A stretch of DNA of 64,000 nucleotides. It comes from Bordetella ansorpii. GTDB taxonomy: Bacteria > Pseudomonadota > Gammaproteobacteria > Burkholderiales > Burkholderiaceae_B. This document shows, piece by piece, positions 1 through 8,173 of this stretch. Position 1 is the first letter of the stretch. Every line of letters begins with the position of its first letter. The stretch spans positions 618,540-682,539 of the forward strand of contig NZ_FKBS01000029.1 of the NCBI RefSeq assembly GCF_900078315.1. The letters are read 5' to 3'. A program made the position numbers and the translations under genes. The notes under the pieces are model-generated. The model did not search any database. It was not told where the DNA came from and saw only the letters and a list, made by a program, of their open reading frames with translations.

Positions 1-1
1 G

Positions 2-103
2 CTGCGGCTGCAGGGGGTGGAGAAGGCTCGCGTGCCCGTCGAGAAGGTGGCGGACGAGCGCGCGGCCGTCGGGGCGCTCTGGCAAGCGGTGCTCGGGGAA
101 TGA
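2..103 (+). CDS. 3' end of an unidentified gene
   Basis: An open frame enters from the left edge and stops with TGA at 101-103. Only about 33 residues are visible, ending in ALWQAVLGE, and they are too few to recognise a family. The codon use is GC-rich at third positions, like the genes that follow, so it is probably the true C-terminus of a gene on the plus strand. It lies 136 nt before queH. Confidence 0.5.
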   Translation: MRLQGVEKARVPVEKVADERAAVGALWQAVLGE

Positions 104-239
104 GCAGGAGGCATTCCGCCCCGGTATTTGCGCAAGAATAAGGCAAGGCCGGGGCAACGCAGTAAACTAGCGGCTTGCCCCGTGTTTATCCGAATCGCCG
201 CCGCCAGGAACTCTCCCTGATGCGGCGGCGACAACCGCC

Positions 240-911
240 ATGTCCGAATTCGTCCGTCCCAAGCTCGATCTGCCCCCTGGCCGCAAGAAAGTGCTGATGC
301 ATTCCTGCTGCGCGCCCTGTTCCGGTGAAGTCATGGAAGCCATGACGGCCTCGGGCATCGACTACGCCATCTACTTCTACAACCCGAACATCCATCCGGT
401 GAAGGAGTACGAGATCCGCAAGCAGGAGAACATCCGCTTCGCCGAGCAGCACGGCATCGAGTTCATCGATGCGGATTACGACATGGACAACTGGTTCGAC
501 CGTGTGAAGGGGCTGGAAGATACGCCCGAGCGCGGCGAACGGTGCACGGTGTGCTTCGACATGCGCTTCGAGCGCACGGCCCTGTACGCGCACGAGCACG
601 GGTTCGACACGATCACCAGCTCGCTGGGCATCTCGCGCTGGAAGGACATGAACCAGATCAACGGCTGCGGCGAACGGGCCGCGGGGCGCTACGACGATCT
701 GGTGTACTGGACCTACAACTGGCGCAAGGGCGGCGGTTCGTCACGCATGATCGAGATCAGCAAGCGCGAGAATTTCTACCAGCAGGAATACTGCGGCTGC
801 GTGTACTCGCTGCGCGACACCAACCGCCACCGCCGTTCGCAGGGCCGCGAACGCATCCACATCGGCGTGAAGTTCTACGGCCGCGAAGAGATCATCAGCG
901 GCGACTCGTGA
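240..911 (+). CDS. queH: Epoxyqueuosine reductase QueH (DUF208)
   Basis: QueH carries out the last step of queuosine synthesis in tRNA, reducing epoxyqueuosine to queuosine; it is the non-cobalamin alternative to QueG. The 223-residue protein carries the family's cysteine sets: C23-C24 with C27 in HSCCAPCSG, the pair C102/C105 in RCTVCFDMR, and C185/C187 in YCGC. These are expected to bind the iron-sulphur cluster and give the redox disulfide. The YFYNPNIHP stretch near residue 45 and [10 protein letters not shown] near 132 are also typical. The ATG has no clear Shine-Dalgarno sequence; a GGCGG/CCGCC hairpin sits directly upstream. It converges on the dienelactone hydrolase gene. Confidence 0.93.
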   Translation: MSEFVRPKLDLPPGRKKVLMHSCCAPCSGEVMEAMTASGIDYAIYFYNPNIHPVKEYEIRKQENIRFAEQHGIEFIDADYDMDNWFDRVKGLEDTPERGERCTVCFDMRFERTALYAHEHGFDTITSSLGISRWKDMNQINGCGERAAGRYDDLVYWTYNWRKGGGSSRMIEISKRENFYQQEYCGCVYSLRDTNRHRRSQGRERIHIGVKFYGREEIISGDS

Positions 912-949
912 CCCGCGGGGCCGTGCGCCCTGCTTCGCCTGCATATGAG

Positions 950-971
950 GACGGCCGCGCTCGCGGCCGTC
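950..971. terminator. Hairpin between convergent queH and hydrolase genes
   Basis: GACGGCCGC (950-958) pairs perfectly with GCGGCCGTC (963-971) around a four-base loop. It lies between two genes that end towards each other, so it may serve both. The T tract is poor (TTG only), so this is a weak intrinsic terminator at best. Confidence 0.5.
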
Positions 972-981
972 TTGCCAGGCA

Positions 982-1770
982 TCAGAGATACCGGTCGAAC
1001 CAGTTCAGCGTGCGCTTCCAGCCGTCTTCGGCGTCGGCCTTCACGTACGACGCGCGATAGTCGGCCATGAACGCGTGGCCCGAATTCGGGTACACCACGA
1101 ACTCGGACGCGCGCGAGTTCTCGTTGCCCTGGGCCAGCACCGCGCGGGTCTTCTCGATGTCGGCCAGCGGGATGCTCTCGTCCTTGGCCCCGTACAAGCC
1201 CAGCACGGGGCCATGCAATTGCCCGGCCACGTCCACCACGTATTGCTTGATCAACGGACCATGGCCCGACGCCAGCTTGCCGTACCAGGCCACGCCGGCC
1301 TTCACGCGCGGATTCTGCGCGGCGTACATCCAGGTCAGGCGGCCGCCCCAGCAGAAGCCCGTGATGCCCACGCGGGTGGGATCGCCGCCGTGTTCCGCGG
1401 CCCAGGCGACGCTGGCGTCCAGGTCGCCGTAGACCTGTTCATCGGACACCTTCGACACCAGCTCGGAGATCAGCTTCGGGATGTCGGTGTATTGCGAGGC
1501 GTCGCCCTGGCGTTCGTACAGATTGGCGGCTACGGCCACGTAGCCTTGCTTGGCGAAACGGCGGCAGAGATCCTTGATGTGCTCGTGCACGCCGAAGATT
1601 TCCTGCACCACCAGCACGATGGGCAGGTCTTGCTTGCCTTCGGGCGCGGCGTAGTAGGCGCTGATCGTGCCGTTGGCGGTCGGCAGCTTGAAATCGCCGT
1701 GGGCCAGGCCCTGGGTATCGGTGTGGATGGTGGTGGATGCGGGCGTACCGGCGGCGGCAGCGAAACTCAT
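982..1770 (-). CDS. Dienelactone hydrolase family protein
   Basis: A 262-residue alpha/beta hydrolase of the dienelactone hydrolase (carboxymethylenebutenolidase) family. The expected triad is visible: nucleophile C140 in GFCWGG, D197 in YGAKDE and H232 in SGHAF. The EIFGVHEHIKD motif near residue 57 is also typical. The open frame extends upstream, but the chosen ATG at 1770 has an AGGAG five bases ahead and the protein then starts as the family does. Members of this family hydrolyse dienelactones in chloroaromatic or protoanemonin breakdown, but many are of unknown substrate, and no ring-cleavage genes are adjacent. The ZIP gene lies upstream on the same strand, 49 nt away, so they may be co-transcribed. 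Confidence 0.88.
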   Translation of the reverse strand: MSFAAAAGTPASTTIHTDTQGLAHGDFKLPTANGTISAYYAAPEGKQDLPIVLVVQEIFGVHEHIKDLCRRFAKQGYVAVAANLYERQGDASQYTDIPKLISELVSKVSDEQVYGDLDASVAWAAEHGGDPTRVGITGFCWGGRLTWMYAAQNPRVKAGVAWYGKLASGHGPLIKQYVVDVAGQLHGPVLGLYGAKDESIPLADIEKTRAVLAQGNENSRASEFVVYPNSGHAFMADYRASYVKADAEDGWKRTLNWFDRYL

Positions 1771-1819
1771 GGCGGACTCCTGGTGAGGAAAGCGGAGGAA
1801 CCCGGCCGCCGCACCCGCG

Positions 1820-2683
1820 CTACGGATGCGCCGTGGCGGATCCGTGCGTATGTTCGCCGTGCACGGCCTCGCCATGGGAGGCGCCGTGCTCATGACCGTG
1901 ATCGTGCTCGTGGTGCATGAGGGACGTGACGCCGTAGATGAGGACCACACCGACGCCCACCAGCAGCAGTTGCGGAATCGCGTCGGACAAGGAGACGCGC
2001 TCGTGCATCTGCGGCATCAGGTCGGCAACCGAGATATACAGGAAGCTGCTGGCCGCGATCACGAGGATGTAGGGCGTCCAGGCCTGCGCTTCCTGCAACA
2101 CGAAATATCCTACACCGCCGCCCGCCGCCGTGCACAGGCTGCTGAGCAGGATCAGCATCACGGCGCGCCGGCGCGGGATGCCCGCGTTGATGAGCACCAC
2201 GAAATCCCCCAGCTTGTGCGGCACTTCATGCACGATGATGGATGCGGCCGTCAGCACGCCCAGCAAGGGATCCGTCAGGAAAGCGCCGGCCACCAGCACG
2301 CCGTCGCACAGGTTGTGCAACGAACTGCCGATGAGGATGAAGCGCCCGCCCCGCCCGGCCTCGTGCCGGTCGTGCCCATGATGGTGGTGATGCCCATCGC
2401 CTTCGTGATGATGGCTGTGCCGCAAGAGCGAGATCTTCTCGAGCGCGAAGAACGCGATCAGCGAGACCAGCAGCAGGCCGAACAAGGTATGCGCATCGGC
2501 CTGCGCGGATTCGAACGCCTCGGGCATCAGGTGCAGCAGCGCCACGGACAGCAGCACGCCGACCGACAGGCTGACCATGTGATGCAGGTACTTCGCGAAC
2601 ACACGGTAGGCCAGCCAGCTGGCGATGGAAATGGCGATCAGGCCGCCGGCAAGGGTGGCCAGGAGAATCCAGAGGAGCAACAT
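1820..2683 (-). CDS. ZIP family divalent metal transporter
   Basis: A 287-residue inner-membrane protein with about eight hydrophobic segments. It has the ZIP signature in two segments: HNLCDG, and HEVPHKLGD, whose histidines and acidic residues form the metal site. A histidine-rich loop (about residues 91-109) and a histidine-rich C-terminus (last 30 residues) should bind metal. Family knowledge points to import of zinc, possibly iron or other divalent ions. The start ATG at 2683 places the first hydrophobic helix at the N-terminus. A near-perfect 18-bp palindrome at 2716-2733, overlapping a TATAAT-like -10, suggests metal-dependent repression (see that entry). Confidence 0.92.
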   Translation of the reverse strand: MLLLWILLATLAGGLIAISIASWLAYRVFAKYLHHMVSLSVGVLLSVALLHLMPEAFESAQADAHTLFGLLLVSLIAFFALEKISLLRHSHHHEGDGHHHHHGHDRHEAGRGGRFILIGSSLHNLCDGVLVAGAFLTDPLLGVLTAASIIVHEVPHKLGDFVVLINAGIPRRRAVMLILLSSLCTAAGGGVGYFVLQEAQAWTPYILVIAASSFLYISVADLMPQMHERVSLSDAIPQLLLVGVGVVLIYGVTSLMHHEHDHGHEHGASHGEAVHGEHTHGSATAHP

Positions 2684-2715
2684 AGACGGGGGCGCAGAAC
2701 GATTCTGTTATTTTC

Positions 2716-2733
2716 GAAACATTATATTGTTTC
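2716..2733 (-). promoter_or_regulatory. Palindromic operator candidate over the zip promoter
   Basis: An 18-bp sequence begins GAAAC and ends GTTTC; its two halves match at 16 of 18 positions. On the minus strand it contains TATAAT, a perfect -10 hexamer about 40 nt ahead of the zip start, so a bound repressor would block the promoter. An AT-rich palindrome ahead of a zinc-type transporter resembles Zur-like operators, but the match to a Zur consensus is my inference. No good -35 is visible. Confidence 0.55.
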
Positions 2734-2773
2734 ACGAATCGACGCGTCCGGTGAAACTCCTTAGCGTGACACG

Positions 2774-3715
2774 CTATGGCGCGAAGTCCACCAATCTCGC
2801 CCCCGGCCAGCGGCCCGCGCGCACCAGTTTCTGCACGTTCTCGCGCAGCAGATCGCACACGTGGCGCACCGCCACCGAGTTGCGCCGCGTCACGGTGGTG
2901 GCCAGCGAGATACGGCGCTGCAGCGCCGGATGATCCAAGGGCGCGATCGCCAGATCACCGCGCGCCAGAAAGTCGGCGATGGCCACGCCCGGCAGCACGG
3001 TATAGGCCACGCCCGCCGCCAGGAACAGCCGTGTGAGCTGCGTGGCGTCGACCTCGGCCACGATGTTCAGCGGAATACGCTGGATCGCGCAGATGTGCTC
3101 CAGGATGCCGCGCACGGTATGCACGCTGCTGGGCAGGATCAAGGGCAGGTTGCGCAGCACCGACAAGGGCTTGGCGCCTGTGGACCAGTCCATGCCGCTG
3201 TCCGGCAGGCCGACCAGGTGCAGCGGTTCATCCAGCAAGGGCAGCATGTCCACGCTGGCGATGGGCCTGGGGTGGTACAGCAGCGCCATGTCCAGCGAGC
3301 CCTCTTCCATCAACTGCTGCAACTGGCCCGGGTAACCCGTGGACAAGCGCAGGTGGATCTGGGGATAGGCGCATTGCACCGCCTTCAGCAGGTCCACCGC
3401 CAGCAGATCACAGACGCTGGGCAGCAGGCCGATGGAGACCAGCCCGGCCACCTCGCCGCGCGACGGCTTGATCTCGGCGACCGCCTTATCCAGGGACAAC
3501 AGCGCTCGCCGCGCATGATCGATCAGCAGCAGGCCTTCCGGCGTGGGCTCCATGCCGTTGTGCACGCGCTGGAACAAAGGCTTGCCCAGGTCCTGTTCGA
3601 TCTGCCGGAGCTGGCGCGAGATGGCGGGCTGCACCACGTGCAGCAGTTCGGCCGCCTTGGTGACGCTGCCCGTCTGGGCAATGGCCAGCACGGCGCGCAA
3701 TTGCCGCAATTCCAT
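2774..3715 (-). CDS. LysR-type transcriptional regulator
   Basis: A 313-residue LysR regulator. The N-terminal helix-turn-helix (about residues 1-60) includes SVTKAAELLHVVQPAISRQLRQIE, followed by a periplasmic-binding-like effector domain. The start at 3715 is chosen because AAGGGG lies 8 bases ahead and MELRQLRAVLAIAQ is where LysR homology begins; the open frame runs 32 codons further up without support. It is divergent from the nitroreductase gene across a 120-bp AT-richer gap, the usual layout for a regulator of the neighbouring operon, and probably controls 3836-6693 in response to the pathway substrate. Confidence 0.93.
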   Translation of the reverse strand: MELRQLRAVLAIAQTGSVTKAAELLHVVQPAISRQLRQIEQDLGKPLFQRVHNGMEPTPEGLLLIDHARRALLSLDKAVAEIKPSRGEVAGLVSIGLLPSVCDLLAVDLLKAVQCAYPQIHLRLSTGYPGQLQQLMEEGSLDMALLYHPRPIASVDMLPLLDEPLHLVGLPDSGMDWSTGAKPLSVLRNLPLILPSSVHTVRGILEHICAIQRIPLNIVAEVDATQLTRLFLAAGVAYTVLPGVAIADFLARGDLAIAPLDHPALQRRISLATTVTRRNSVAVRHVCDLLRENVQKLVRAGRWPGARLVDFAP

Positions 3716-3835
3716 ATCAATTACCCCTTGCTGCCATGCCGATTGGTTATCCGCACAGCGCATATTTGTTATTGGAGGGTCTGTTTTATTACCAACTAAC
3801 ATACCTTTCACCGATTTGATCTAAGCCGAACACGA

Positions 3836-4600
3836 ATGTCAATCTCAAGCTTGCAAGGGGAGAGCGCCCCCGATGTACTGACCGCGCTGCGGGACCGCCA
3901 GTCGATGCGGGCCTACAAGGACCAGCCGCTGGACCTGGACATCGTCGCCCGCATCCTGGACGCCGCCAGGCACGCCCCCAGCGGCACCAACACGCAACCC
4001 TGGCATGTCGTGGTGGTCAGCGACGAGGCCCGCCAACGGCTGTGCCAGCGGGTGCTGGACACCCGGCAGCGGGAGCCCGAACGCGAACGCTCGGCGCAAT
4101 ACGGCGAATACCGCTACTACGCCGATCCCATGACCGAGCCCTATCTGTCGCGCCGCCGCGAAGTCGGCTGGGACATGTACCGCTCGATGGGCGTGCAGCG
4201 CGGCGACCGCGCGGCCAGTTGGGAGGTGGCCGCGCGCAACTACCGCTTCTTCGACGCGCCCGTCGGCCTGATTTTCACGCTGGACCGCGCACTGGAGAAA
4301 GGCAGCTGGATCGACCTGGGTATCTTCCTGCAATCGGTGATGCTGGCCGCACGCCACTACGGCGTGGACACCTGCGCGCAAGGCGCATGGGCCCGCTATC
4401 ACGACGTCATCCGCGACGAACTGGCCATCGCCGACGACCACATCATCGTCTGCGGCATGTCGATGGGCTATGGCGACAGCGACGCGCCGGCCAACGCCGT
4501 CCGGGCGCGCAAGGAACCCTTGGAATCGTTCGTGCGCTACGTGGGCGGCAGCCCCTCGAAAGGTCAGTCACGGCGCCACCTCGACGGAGCGACAACATGA
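3836..4600 (+). CDS. Nitroreductase family protein
   Basis: A 254-residue FMN-dependent nitroreductase-fold protein. The N-terminal RQSMRAYKDQPLD and HAPSGTNTQPWHVVV (residues about 22-63) are the FMN phosphate and isoalloxazine binding motifs. Members reduce nitroaromatics, quinones or enones with NAD(P)H; the substrate here cannot be read from sequence. The stop overlaps the start of the acyl-CoA synthetase (ATGA at 4597-4600), so the two are translationally coupled. Pairing with an acid-CoA ligase suggests a catabolic route for an aromatic or unsaturated acid. Confidence 0.9.
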   Translation: MSISSLQGESAPDVLTALRDRQSMRAYKDQPLDLDIVARILDAARHAPSGTNTQPWHVVVVSDEARQRLCQRVLDTRQREPERERSAQYGEYRYYADPMTEPYLSRRREVGWDMYRSMGVQRGDRAASWEVAARNYRFFDAPVGLIFTLDRALEKGSWIDLGIFLQSVMLAARHYGVDTCAQGAWARYHDVIRDELAIADDHIIVCGMSMGYGDSDAPANAVRARKEPLESFVRYVGGSPSKGQSRRHLDGATT

Positions 4601-6150
4601 CGGGCGGCATCCACGGCTTTCTGGACAGGTCGGCACAAGCCTGGCCACAACGCGATGCGGTGGTGTTCGAGGAACGCGGCATCACCTACGAAACCCTGCG
4701 CGCGGACAGTTGCCGCATCGCGCACCAGCTGCTGGCGCTGGACCTGGAGCCGGGCGCGCGCATCGCCACGTACATGGTCAATCATCCCGCCGCGTTCGCC
4801 TGCCAGTTCGGGATCGACCGCACGCCGCATGCGTGGCTGCCGCTGAACTACAAGTCGTCGCTGGACGAGGCGGTGGACATCATGAACGACTTCTCGGCGC
4901 AGTGGCTGTTCGTTCACAGCAGCCTGGACGTGGATGTGCGGGCCCTGCGCACGAGGGTGCCCACGCTACGCGGCGTTATCTGCGTGGATCGCGCGCTGGA
5001 GGGTGCGCCCTTTCTCGATGAATGGATTGCACAGGCCTCATCCGATGATCCCGGCGTGCCCGTCGGGGCGTTTGGCACGGCGGTGCTGCGCACCACGGGC
5101 GGATCGACCGGCAAGCCCAAGGGCGTGATGCGCACGCATCTCTGCCAGGTGCTGCAGGTCGCAGACTACCTGGCTGCCCTACCCTATGACGAACCACCGC
5201 GCAATCTGGTGCTGACGCCGCTGTCGCATGCCGCGGGCTCGTCCGCGACGCCAGTCTTCGAACTGGGCGGCACGCACTACATCCTGAACTCCACCGCGGC
5301 CGGCGACATCCTGGCCAGCATCGAACGGCACCGCATCACGACCGTGTTCATGCCGCCCACGATGATCTACAACCTGCTGGTCCATCCCGGCGCCCGCGGC
5401 GTCGACCTGTCCTCGCTGAAGTACCTGATCTACGGCTCCGCACCGATGTCCCAGCAGAAACTACGCGAGGCCTGGGAGCTGTTCGGCCCCGTGCTGACGC
5501 AGGTCTACGGCATGACGGAAGCCAGCAGCACCATCTCGATCATGACGCCGCGCGAGCATGCGCACGCCCTGGCCCACCGGCCACAGCGCTTGTCCAGTTG
5601 CGGCCGAGGCTCGGCCAACTACCGCATCCGCATCGTCCGGCCCGATGGCGGCACCGCACAGGCGGGCGAACTGGGTGAGGTGGCCTGCGCCTCGTACGAA
5701 GTGATGAGCGGCTATTTCGCCAATCCCGGCGCCACGGAACAGGCCGTGCAGCACGGCTGGCTGCGTACGGGCGACATCGGTTACCAGGACGAGGAAGGCT
5801 ATCTGTACATCGTCGACCGCCTGAAGGACGTGATCATCTCGGGGGGGTTCAACGTCTACCCGGGCGAAGTCGAACAGGTGGTGTTCCAGCATCCCGCCGT
5901 GAAGGACTGCGCGGTGGTGGGCGCCCCCGATGACAAATGGGGAGAGGCCGTCACCGCCGTGATCGAACTCAAGCCCGGCAGCGCGCTGGATCCCGACGAG
6001 CTCATGGTCCATTGCAGAACGCGACTCAGCGGCGTGAAGTCGCCCAAGCGTGTGCTGGTCTGGGACACGCTGCCCAAGAGTCCCGCCGGCAAGGTGCTGC
6101 GCAAGGACGTGCGCGCGCATTTCTGGCAGGACCTGGAACGCAAGATCTGA
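4597..6150 (+). CDS. AMP-dependent acyl-CoA synthetase/ligase
   Basis: A 517-residue ANL-superfamily adenylating enzyme that activates a carboxylic acid with ATP and CoA. Visible motifs are the P-loop-like TGGSTGKPKGVMRTH (about residue 168), YGMTEAS (about 305), RTGDIGYQDEEGYLYIVDR with KDVIISGG (about 390-415), and the C-terminal lysine region PKSPAGKVLRKD (about 495). The ATG at 4597 overlaps the nitroreductase stop; the open frame extends far upstream but that part is a shadow of the previous gene. The substrate is unknown: long-chain, aromatic and feruloyl-type ligases share these motifs. It is followed by the gamma-CA-like gene 12 nt later. Confidence 0.92.
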   Translation: MTGGIHGFLDRSAQAWPQRDAVVFEERGITYETLRADSCRIAHQLLALDLEPGARIATYMVNHPAAFACQFGIDRTPHAWLPLNYKSSLDEAVDIMNDFSAQWLFVHSSLDVDVRALRTRVPTLRGVICVDRALEGAPFLDEWIAQASSDDPGVPVGAFGTAVLRTTGGSTGKPKGVMRTHLCQVLQVADYLAALPYDEPPRNLVLTPLSHAAGSSATPVFELGGTHYILNSTAAGDILASIERHRITTVFMPPTMIYNLLVHPGARGVDLSSLKYLIYGSAPMSQQKLREAWELFGPVLTQVYGMTEASSTISIMTPREHAHALAHRPQRLSSCGRGSANYRIRIVRPDGGTAQAGELGEVACASYEVMSGYFANPGATEQAVQHGWLRTGDIGYQDEEGYLYIVDRLKDVIISGGFNVYPGEVEQVVFQHPAVKDCAVVGAPDDKWGEAVTAVIELKPGSALDPDELMVHCRTRLSGVKSPKRVLVWDTLPKSPAGKVLRKDVRAHFWQDLERKI

Positions 6151-6162
6151 ACAGGAGTCTTC

Positions 6163-6693
6163 ATGACCATCTATGCATTGAAGGGTGTGTCGCCCCAACT
6201 GCCGCCGCCCGGCGAATACTGGGTCGCGCCCAACGCCACGGTGATCGGCAACGTCAGCCTGGCGCGCGAGGCCAGCCTGTGGTTCGGCGTCTCGGCCCGC
6301 GCCGACCACGAACCTATCGCGATTGGCGAAGGCAGCAACGTGCAGGAAAACGCCGTGCTGCACGTGGACCCGGGTTTTCCGATCCAGGTGGGCAAGCACT
6401 GCACCATCGGCCACAACGCCATTCTGCATGGCTGCACGGTGGACGACGGCGTGATCGTGGGCATGGGCGCCATCGTGATGAATGGCGCCCACATCGGCGC
6501 GGGCAGCATCGTGGCCGCGGGCGCGGTCGTGACCGAGGGCAAGGCGTTTCCCCCGCACTCGCTAATCGTCGGCGCGCCGGCCAAGGTCATGCGCACGCTG
6601 GAGCCCGAGGCCGCGGCCCGGCTGACCCTGGCGGCCGTGAAGTACGTCGCCAATTGGAAATCCATGACGCAGGATCTAGTCGCGCTGGACTGA
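6163..6693 (+). CDS. Gamma carbonic anhydrase-like hexapeptide protein
   Basis: A 176-residue left-handed beta-helix protein of the gamma carbonic anhydrase/PaaY/CaiE group. Hexapeptide turns run through residues about 20-150, and the zinc-ligand histidines appear in VLHVDPG and TIGHNAILHGC. An AACAGGAG Shine-Dalgarno sequence lies ahead of the ATG. Family members next to CoA ligases include PaaY, a thioesterase in phenylacetate breakdown, and CaiE in carnitine metabolism, so a role in clearing dead-end CoA esters or supporting the ligase is plausible but inferred. A strong hairpin 24 nt after its stop suggests it is the last gene of this operon. Confidence 0.88.
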   Translation: MTIYALKGVSPQLPPPGEYWVAPNATVIGNVSLAREASLWFGVSARADHEPIAIGEGSNVQENAVLHVDPGFPIQVGKHCTIGHNAILHGCTVDDGVIVGMGAIVMNGAHIGAGSIVAAGAVVTEGKAFPPHSLIVGAPAKVMRTLEPEAAARLTLAAVKYVANWKSMTQDLVALD

Positions 6694-6717
6694 CGATATC
6701 GCGCACCATCCTTCGAG

Positions 6718-6749
6718 CGCCGTATGGCAGACAAGACTGCCATACGGCG
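6718..6749 (+). terminator. Strong hairpin after the gamma-CA-like gene
   Basis: A perfect 13-bp stem, CGCCGTATGGCAG (6718-6730) against CTGCCATACGGCG (6737-6749), with a six-base ACAAGA loop, followed by TTATTG. It probably ends the 3836-6693 operon, separating it from the downstream Bug gene. Confidence 0.75.
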
Positions 6750-7142
6750 TTATTGCATTCGGACGGCGCAGCGGCATGCCTGAACGGATCGCGCCTTGGA
6801 TCGACAGAAAACGATGCCTGCATGCAACAGACACTCCTGACAGCTCGACGTTTTCAGCGCGCAGCGTCTCGGGCCATCCTTGCAAAAGAGAGACCCGCAT
6901 CGCTGCCGCGCATACAGCTTGCACCCGAAGCGTGCGGCACGCGATTCGGCCGACGCGCTTGCGCACTGGGCACGCCGACGGGCCCTCGCGCGATGCACCA
7001 GGACGTCTCATGACGCATCCCTATTTCCGTGCATCGGGCATGCCGTTCCGTAATACCCGTGACACAGACAAATTATTGGCCGGCCACCCTCGATTTTCTT
7101 AGAGTCAATCCATCACGATCCATGGCCTTGGAGGGGCGCGTA
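6750..7142. other. Intergenic region without a supported gene
   Basis: About 390 nt between the terminator and the Bug receptor start. Short frames exist on both strands, but none has a Shine-Dalgarno sequence, known motifs or a convincing codon pattern. It presumably holds the promoter of the Bug gene; I could not identify good -35/-10 boxes. Confidence 0.5.
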
Positions 7143-8126
7143 ATGAACAGCTTGGCACGTCGAGATTTTCTGAAATCCATGGTGGCCCTGGCGGCGGGCG
7201 CCACGATGAGCGCGCCCGCGTGGGCCGAGGGCGCCGGCTTTCCTAGCAAACCCATCAGCGTCATCGTGCCGTACGGCCCAGGCGGCCTGGGCGACTACAC
7301 GGGCCGCGCGCTGGCCATGCACCTGTCCGAGGTCTGGAAGGCCAATGCCGTGGTCGAGAACCGCGCCGGCGCCTCGGGCATCATCGGCTCGCGTTACGTC
7401 AGCGCCTCGCGGCCCGACGGCTACACGATTCTGATGTCATCCAACACGACCGTGTCCGCCGCGCCCATGCTCTTCAAGAACCTGCCCTACGATCCGCGCA
7501 CCGATCTGGTCGAGGCTGGCGTACTGGGCATCTACGGCTCGGTGGCGCTGGTGCGCAAGGACGCGCCCTACCAGTCGATTCCGGAACTCGTGGCCTATGG
7601 CAAAGCGCATCCGGGCGAGCTGTTCTACGCCTACACCAACACCTCGTCGCAGGTGCCCGCCGAGATGCTGAATGCCGCGGCGGGCGTGGCCATGCAAGGG
7701 GTGTCGTACAAGGAAACCGGCCGCGCCATCACGGACCTGATGAGCGGCCAGGTGCAGGTGTTCTTCATGGATTATGTAGCCGCGGCGCCGCACGTGGCGG
7801 GCGGCAAGCTCAGCGCGCTGGGCGTGACGCAAGCCACGCGCACCAAGCTATGGCCCAGCGTGCCCGCCATCGCGGAGTTCTATCCGGGTTTTGAGATGAC
7901 GGGCTACGTGACGATCTCGCTGCCGTCGGCCACGCCCGCGGAGATCGTGCAGAAGTACAACCAGGCCATCCGCTCCGCCGTGAAGACGGCTTCGGTGGCC
8001 GAGCACCTGGAGTCGCAGGGGCTCGAGTTGAAGGACTACGACGTCGCGCAAACCAAGCGTTTCGTCGATGACGAGACGCGCAAGTGGACGACCTACGTGC
8101 AGATCGCGAAGATCGTGCCGCAATGA
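7143..8126 (+). CDS. Bug-type tripartite tricarboxylate receptor with Tat-like signal
   Basis: A 327-residue periplasmic solute-binding protein of the Bug/TctC family. The fold is marked by PSKPISVIVPYGPGGLGDYTGR after the signal peptide, AGASGIIG near residue 80, and NLPYDPRTDL near 118. GGAGGGG lies ahead of the ATG at 7143. The leader reads ARRDFLKSMVALAAGA and then ends in PAWA, which fits a twin-arginine export signal rather than a plain Sec signal. No TctA/TctB permease genes are nearby, which is common for Bug proteins. The ligand may relate to the upstream acyl-CoA ligase operon, but a terminator separates them. Confidence 0.92.
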   Translation: MNSLARRDFLKSMVALAAGATMSAPAWAEGAGFPSKPISVIVPYGPGGLGDYTGRALAMHLSEVWKANAVVENRAGASGIIGSRYVSASRPDGYTILMSSNTTVSAAPMLFKNLPYDPRTDLVEAGVLGIYGSVALVRKDAPYQSIPELVAYGKAHPGELFYAYTNTSSQVPAEMLNAAAGVAMQGVSYKETGRAITDLMSGQVQVFFMDYVAAAPHVAGGKLSALGVTQATRTKLWPSVPAIAEFYPGFEMTGYVTISLPSATPAEIVQKYNQAIRSAVKTASVAEHLESQGLELKDYDVAQTKRFVDDETRKWTTYVQIAKIVPQ

Positions 8127-8137
8127 CGCGCTGACAG

Positions 8138-8164
8138 CGCCGTCCGCGGCAAGCGCGGACGGCG
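8138..8164. terminator. Hairpin between convergent Bug gene and polA
   Basis: CGCCGTCCGCG (8138-8148) pairs with CGCGGACGGCG (8154-8164), an 11-bp perfect stem with a five-base loop. It lies in the 47-nt gap between two genes ending towards each other. No T tract follows on either strand. Confidence 0.5.
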
Positions 8165-8173
8165 GGTCCAACG

